A DNA stretch of 64,000 bases from Achromobacter spanius (lineage in GTDB: Bacteria; Pseudomonadota; Gammaproteobacteria; Burkholderiales; Burkholderiaceae_B): the NCBI RefSeq assembly GCF_002812705.1, contig NZ_CP025030.1, forward strand, positions 3,348,001 through 3,412,000, in the 5' to 3' direction. The translations under genes were made by a program, and so were the position numbers. This document shows positions 62,492-64,000 of this stretch, piece by piece. Position 1 is the stretch's first letter; every line of letters begins with the position of its first letter. The notes beneath the pieces are model-generated. The model saw only the letters and a program-made list of their open reading frames with translations. It did no database searches and was not told where the DNA came from.

Positions 62492-63393
62492 ATCGCTTCC
62501 ACGAAATGTCGGTGTTCCTGGCCGTGGCCGAGGCGCAGAGCTTTGCCGCCGCCGCGCGGCGCCTGGACATGTCCGCGCCCACCGTGACGCGCAGCGTCGC
62601 GGCGCTGGAGCGGCGGCTGGGCGCCTTGCTGCTGGTGCGCACCACGCGCAGCCTGCGCCTGACCGAAGCCGGCCAGCGCTACGCCGCCGACTGCCGGCGC
62701 ATTCTTGAAGAGGTTGAACAGGCCGACGACGCCGCCGCCGGCGTAATGGCCGTGCCGCGCGGCGCGCTGCATGTCACCGCGCCCGCCTTCTTTGGCGAAC
62801 TGCACGTGATGCCGGTGGTGCTGGGATATCTGCGCGCCCATCGCGAAGTCTCGCTGCGCACGCTGTTGGTGGACCGCGTCGTCAACCTGTTGGACGAAGG
62901 CGTGGACGTTGCGGTGCGCATCGGGGCCTTGCCGGATTCCACGCTGACGGCGGTGCCCGTTGGGCACGTGCGCCGCGTGGTGTGCGCCGCGCCCGCGTTT
63001 TTGCAGGAACACGGCGCGCCCGAACACCCCGATGCGCTGGCGCGTTTTTGCACGATCACCGCGGCAATGGAAGGGCGCGGCGCGCAGTGGCGCTTCATGC
63101 AGGACGGGGAGCCGCGGCGGATGAACGTGTCATCGCAGTTGACGGTGACGTCGTTTCAGGCCGCCGTGCTGGCCGCCTGCGAAGGGTGGGGGCTGACGCA
63201 GGTGGTGTCGTACCAGGTGGCCCGCCACCTGAAAAGCGGCGCCTTGCAGGTGGTGCTGCGCGACTTTGAATTGCCGCCGATGCCGGTGCACGTGGTGTAC
63301 CCGGAAGGCCGCCGCAGTTCGGCCAAGGTGCGCAGCTTTGTTGAATTCTGCGTGGAGGCCTTGCGCTGCGATCTGGCGGCGCTGCCGGTCTGA
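62488..63393 (+). CDS. LysR-family regulator, coupled to the preceding one
   Basis: ATG 62488 overlaps the stop of the upstream LysR gene (ATGA), so the two regulators are co-translated. The 301-residue protein has the HTH QSFAAAARRLDMSAPTVTRS, the linker LERRLGALLLVRTTRSLRLT, and a full effector domain. It stands upstream of a glutathione S-transferase gene in the same direction, which it may control. Two LysR genes overlapping in tandem is unusual. Confidence 0.92.
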   Translation: MNRFHEMSVFLAVAEAQSFAAAARRLDMSAPTVTRSVAALERRLGALLLVRTTRSLRLTEAGQRYAADCRRILEEVEQADDAAAGVMAVPRGALHVTAPAFFGELHVMPVVLGYLRAHREVSLRTLLVDRVVNLLDEGVDVAVRIGALPDSTLTAVPVGHVRRVVCAAPAFLQEHGAPEHPDALARFCTITAAMEGRGAQWRFMQDGEPRRMNVSSQLTVTSFQAAVLAACEGWGLTQVVSYQVARHLKSGALQVVLRDFELPPMPVHVVYPEGRRSSAKVRSFVEFCVEALRCDLAALPV

Positions 63394-63556
63394 ACCGCCG
63401 CGCCCGGGGCGGCGCTGCGCGTTTCCCGTTTTCCTCGCTGTCCTTTCAGCGCTGTCCTTTCATTTTCGGCAATAGTGTCTTGTTGCGGCTGGCCGTTCAC
63501 GCGGCGGGCGGGGAGGGCCAACATGGAGCCCTCGTTCACCCACTCTGGAAATCTCC

Positions 63557-64000
63557 ATGTCCGCCGCCCCGTTGATCTTCTATAGCTTTCCCCTGTCTGG
63601 CCACGCGCATCGAGTCGCCTTGATGCTGTCGCTGCTGAACGTGCCGCACCAGCGTGTTGACGTCGACCTGCGCGGCGGTGAACACAAGCGGCCGGCATTC
63701 CTGGCGCTCAATGCGTTCGGCCAGGTGCCGGTGATTGATGACAACGGCACGGTGGTGGCCGACTCGAACGCCATCCTGGTTTACCTGGCCACGCGATACG
63801 GCGGCCAGGCCTGGTTGCCCAGCGACCCGGTGGGTGCTGCCGCCGTGCAACGCTGGCTATCGGTGGCAGCGGGGCCCTTGGCCTACGGCCCGGCAACGGC
63901 GCGCCTGATCACGGTGTTTGGCGCGCCCCACGACGCGGACACCACCATGGCGCGCGCGCATGCCTTGTTGACGGTCATGAACGGCGAGCTGAGCGGCCGC
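63557..64000 (+). CDS. Glutathione S-transferase (3' partial)
   Basis: The frame runs off the window after 148 codons. The N-terminal thioredoxin-fold domain is clear: [19 protein letters not shown], then [20 protein letters not shown] and the gamma-loop [11 protein letters not shown] that binds glutathione. The all-helical C-terminal domain begins near residue 95 ([18 protein letters not shown]) and is incomplete. It conjugates glutathione to electrophiles; class not assigned. Confidence 0.9.
   Translation, partial: MSAAPLIFYSFPLSGHAHRVALMLSLLNVPHQRVDVDLRGGEHKRPAFLALNAFGQVPVIDDNGTVVADSNAILVYLATRYGGQAWLPSDPVGAAAVQRWLSVAAGPLAYGPATARLITVFGAPHDADTTMARAHALLTVMNGELSGR

Overview
The window looks like a chromosomal segment of a GC-rich betaproteobacterium of the Alcaligenaceae, most like Achromobacter or Bordetella. 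The grounds are a Bug-type periplasmic tricarboxylate-binding receptor, many LysR regulators next to small transporter operons, an Hmp-NsrR pair and GC-rich codon use. This is inference from gene content; no 16S or database comparison was possible. About 70 protein genes are described. No tRNA, rRNA or CRISPR array was seen. The first gene is cut at its 5' end and the last (a glutathione S-transferase) runs off the 3' end.

Layout. 1-6.8 kb: a metal-binding-like periplasmic protein, a membrane protein plus alpha/beta hydrolase pair, a PhzF-family isomerase, a GNAT acetyltransferase, a zinc deacylase/desuccinylase and a SYLF lipoprotein. 6.86-8.29 kb: an intact IS3-family (IS150-like) element sitting in the loop of what was a bidirectional terminator. 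8.3-13.5 kb: AsnC regulator with divergent EamA exporter, TauE/SafE permease, AGE-family epimerase and small hypothetical genes. 13.5-24.8 kb: LysR/Bug receptor/N-formylglutamate amidohydrolase, LysR/SBF transporter, Rieske protein with an ATM1-type ABC exporter, aldo/keto reductase, PepSY reductase and a PP1-type phosphatase. 24.9-36.5 kb: PBP1A, AraC with divergent Fsr-like MFS pump, a diguanylate cyclase, an S9 peptidase, a PaaI-like thioesterase, DinB and YqeY.

37.0-52.1 kb is one long leftward operon for an aryl polyene (APE) pigment: chain-length factor, acyltransferase, two acyl carrier proteins, membrane protein, ligase fused to an ApeI-type dehydratase, glycosyltransferase, second acyltransferase, thioesterase, LolA-like carrier, MMPL exporter, FAD enzyme, lipoprotein, ketosynthase, dehydratase, ketoreductase and a second ketosynthase. 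Most junctions overlap by 1-17 bases, which suggests translational coupling. A phosphopantetheinyl transferase that would activate the two carrier proteins reads divergently from the other side of the promoter region. I see no ammonia lyase or O-methyltransferase in the cluster, so the aryl starter must come from elsewhere.

52.9-64 kb: flavohemoprotein hmp with an NsrR-like operator and nsrR, D-amino-acid dehydrogenase, proline dehydrogenase, an AraC regulator that overlaps a convergent FMN reductase, a LysR that overlaps a convergent MFS transporter, and two LysR genes coupled by ATGA.

The least explained signals are non-coding. They are a promoter-hairpins-terminator unit at 3802-3981, a 132-bp palindromic element at 5593-5724, a structured stretch at 11371-11470, and an aldo/keto reductase leader (21338-21419) whose two inverted repeats interleave before a terminator. 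The window is also rich in short in-frame tandem repeats placed between domains or at ends of unrelated proteins; the clearest is 18 consecutive degenerate hexamers inside a LysR gene (61949-62056).
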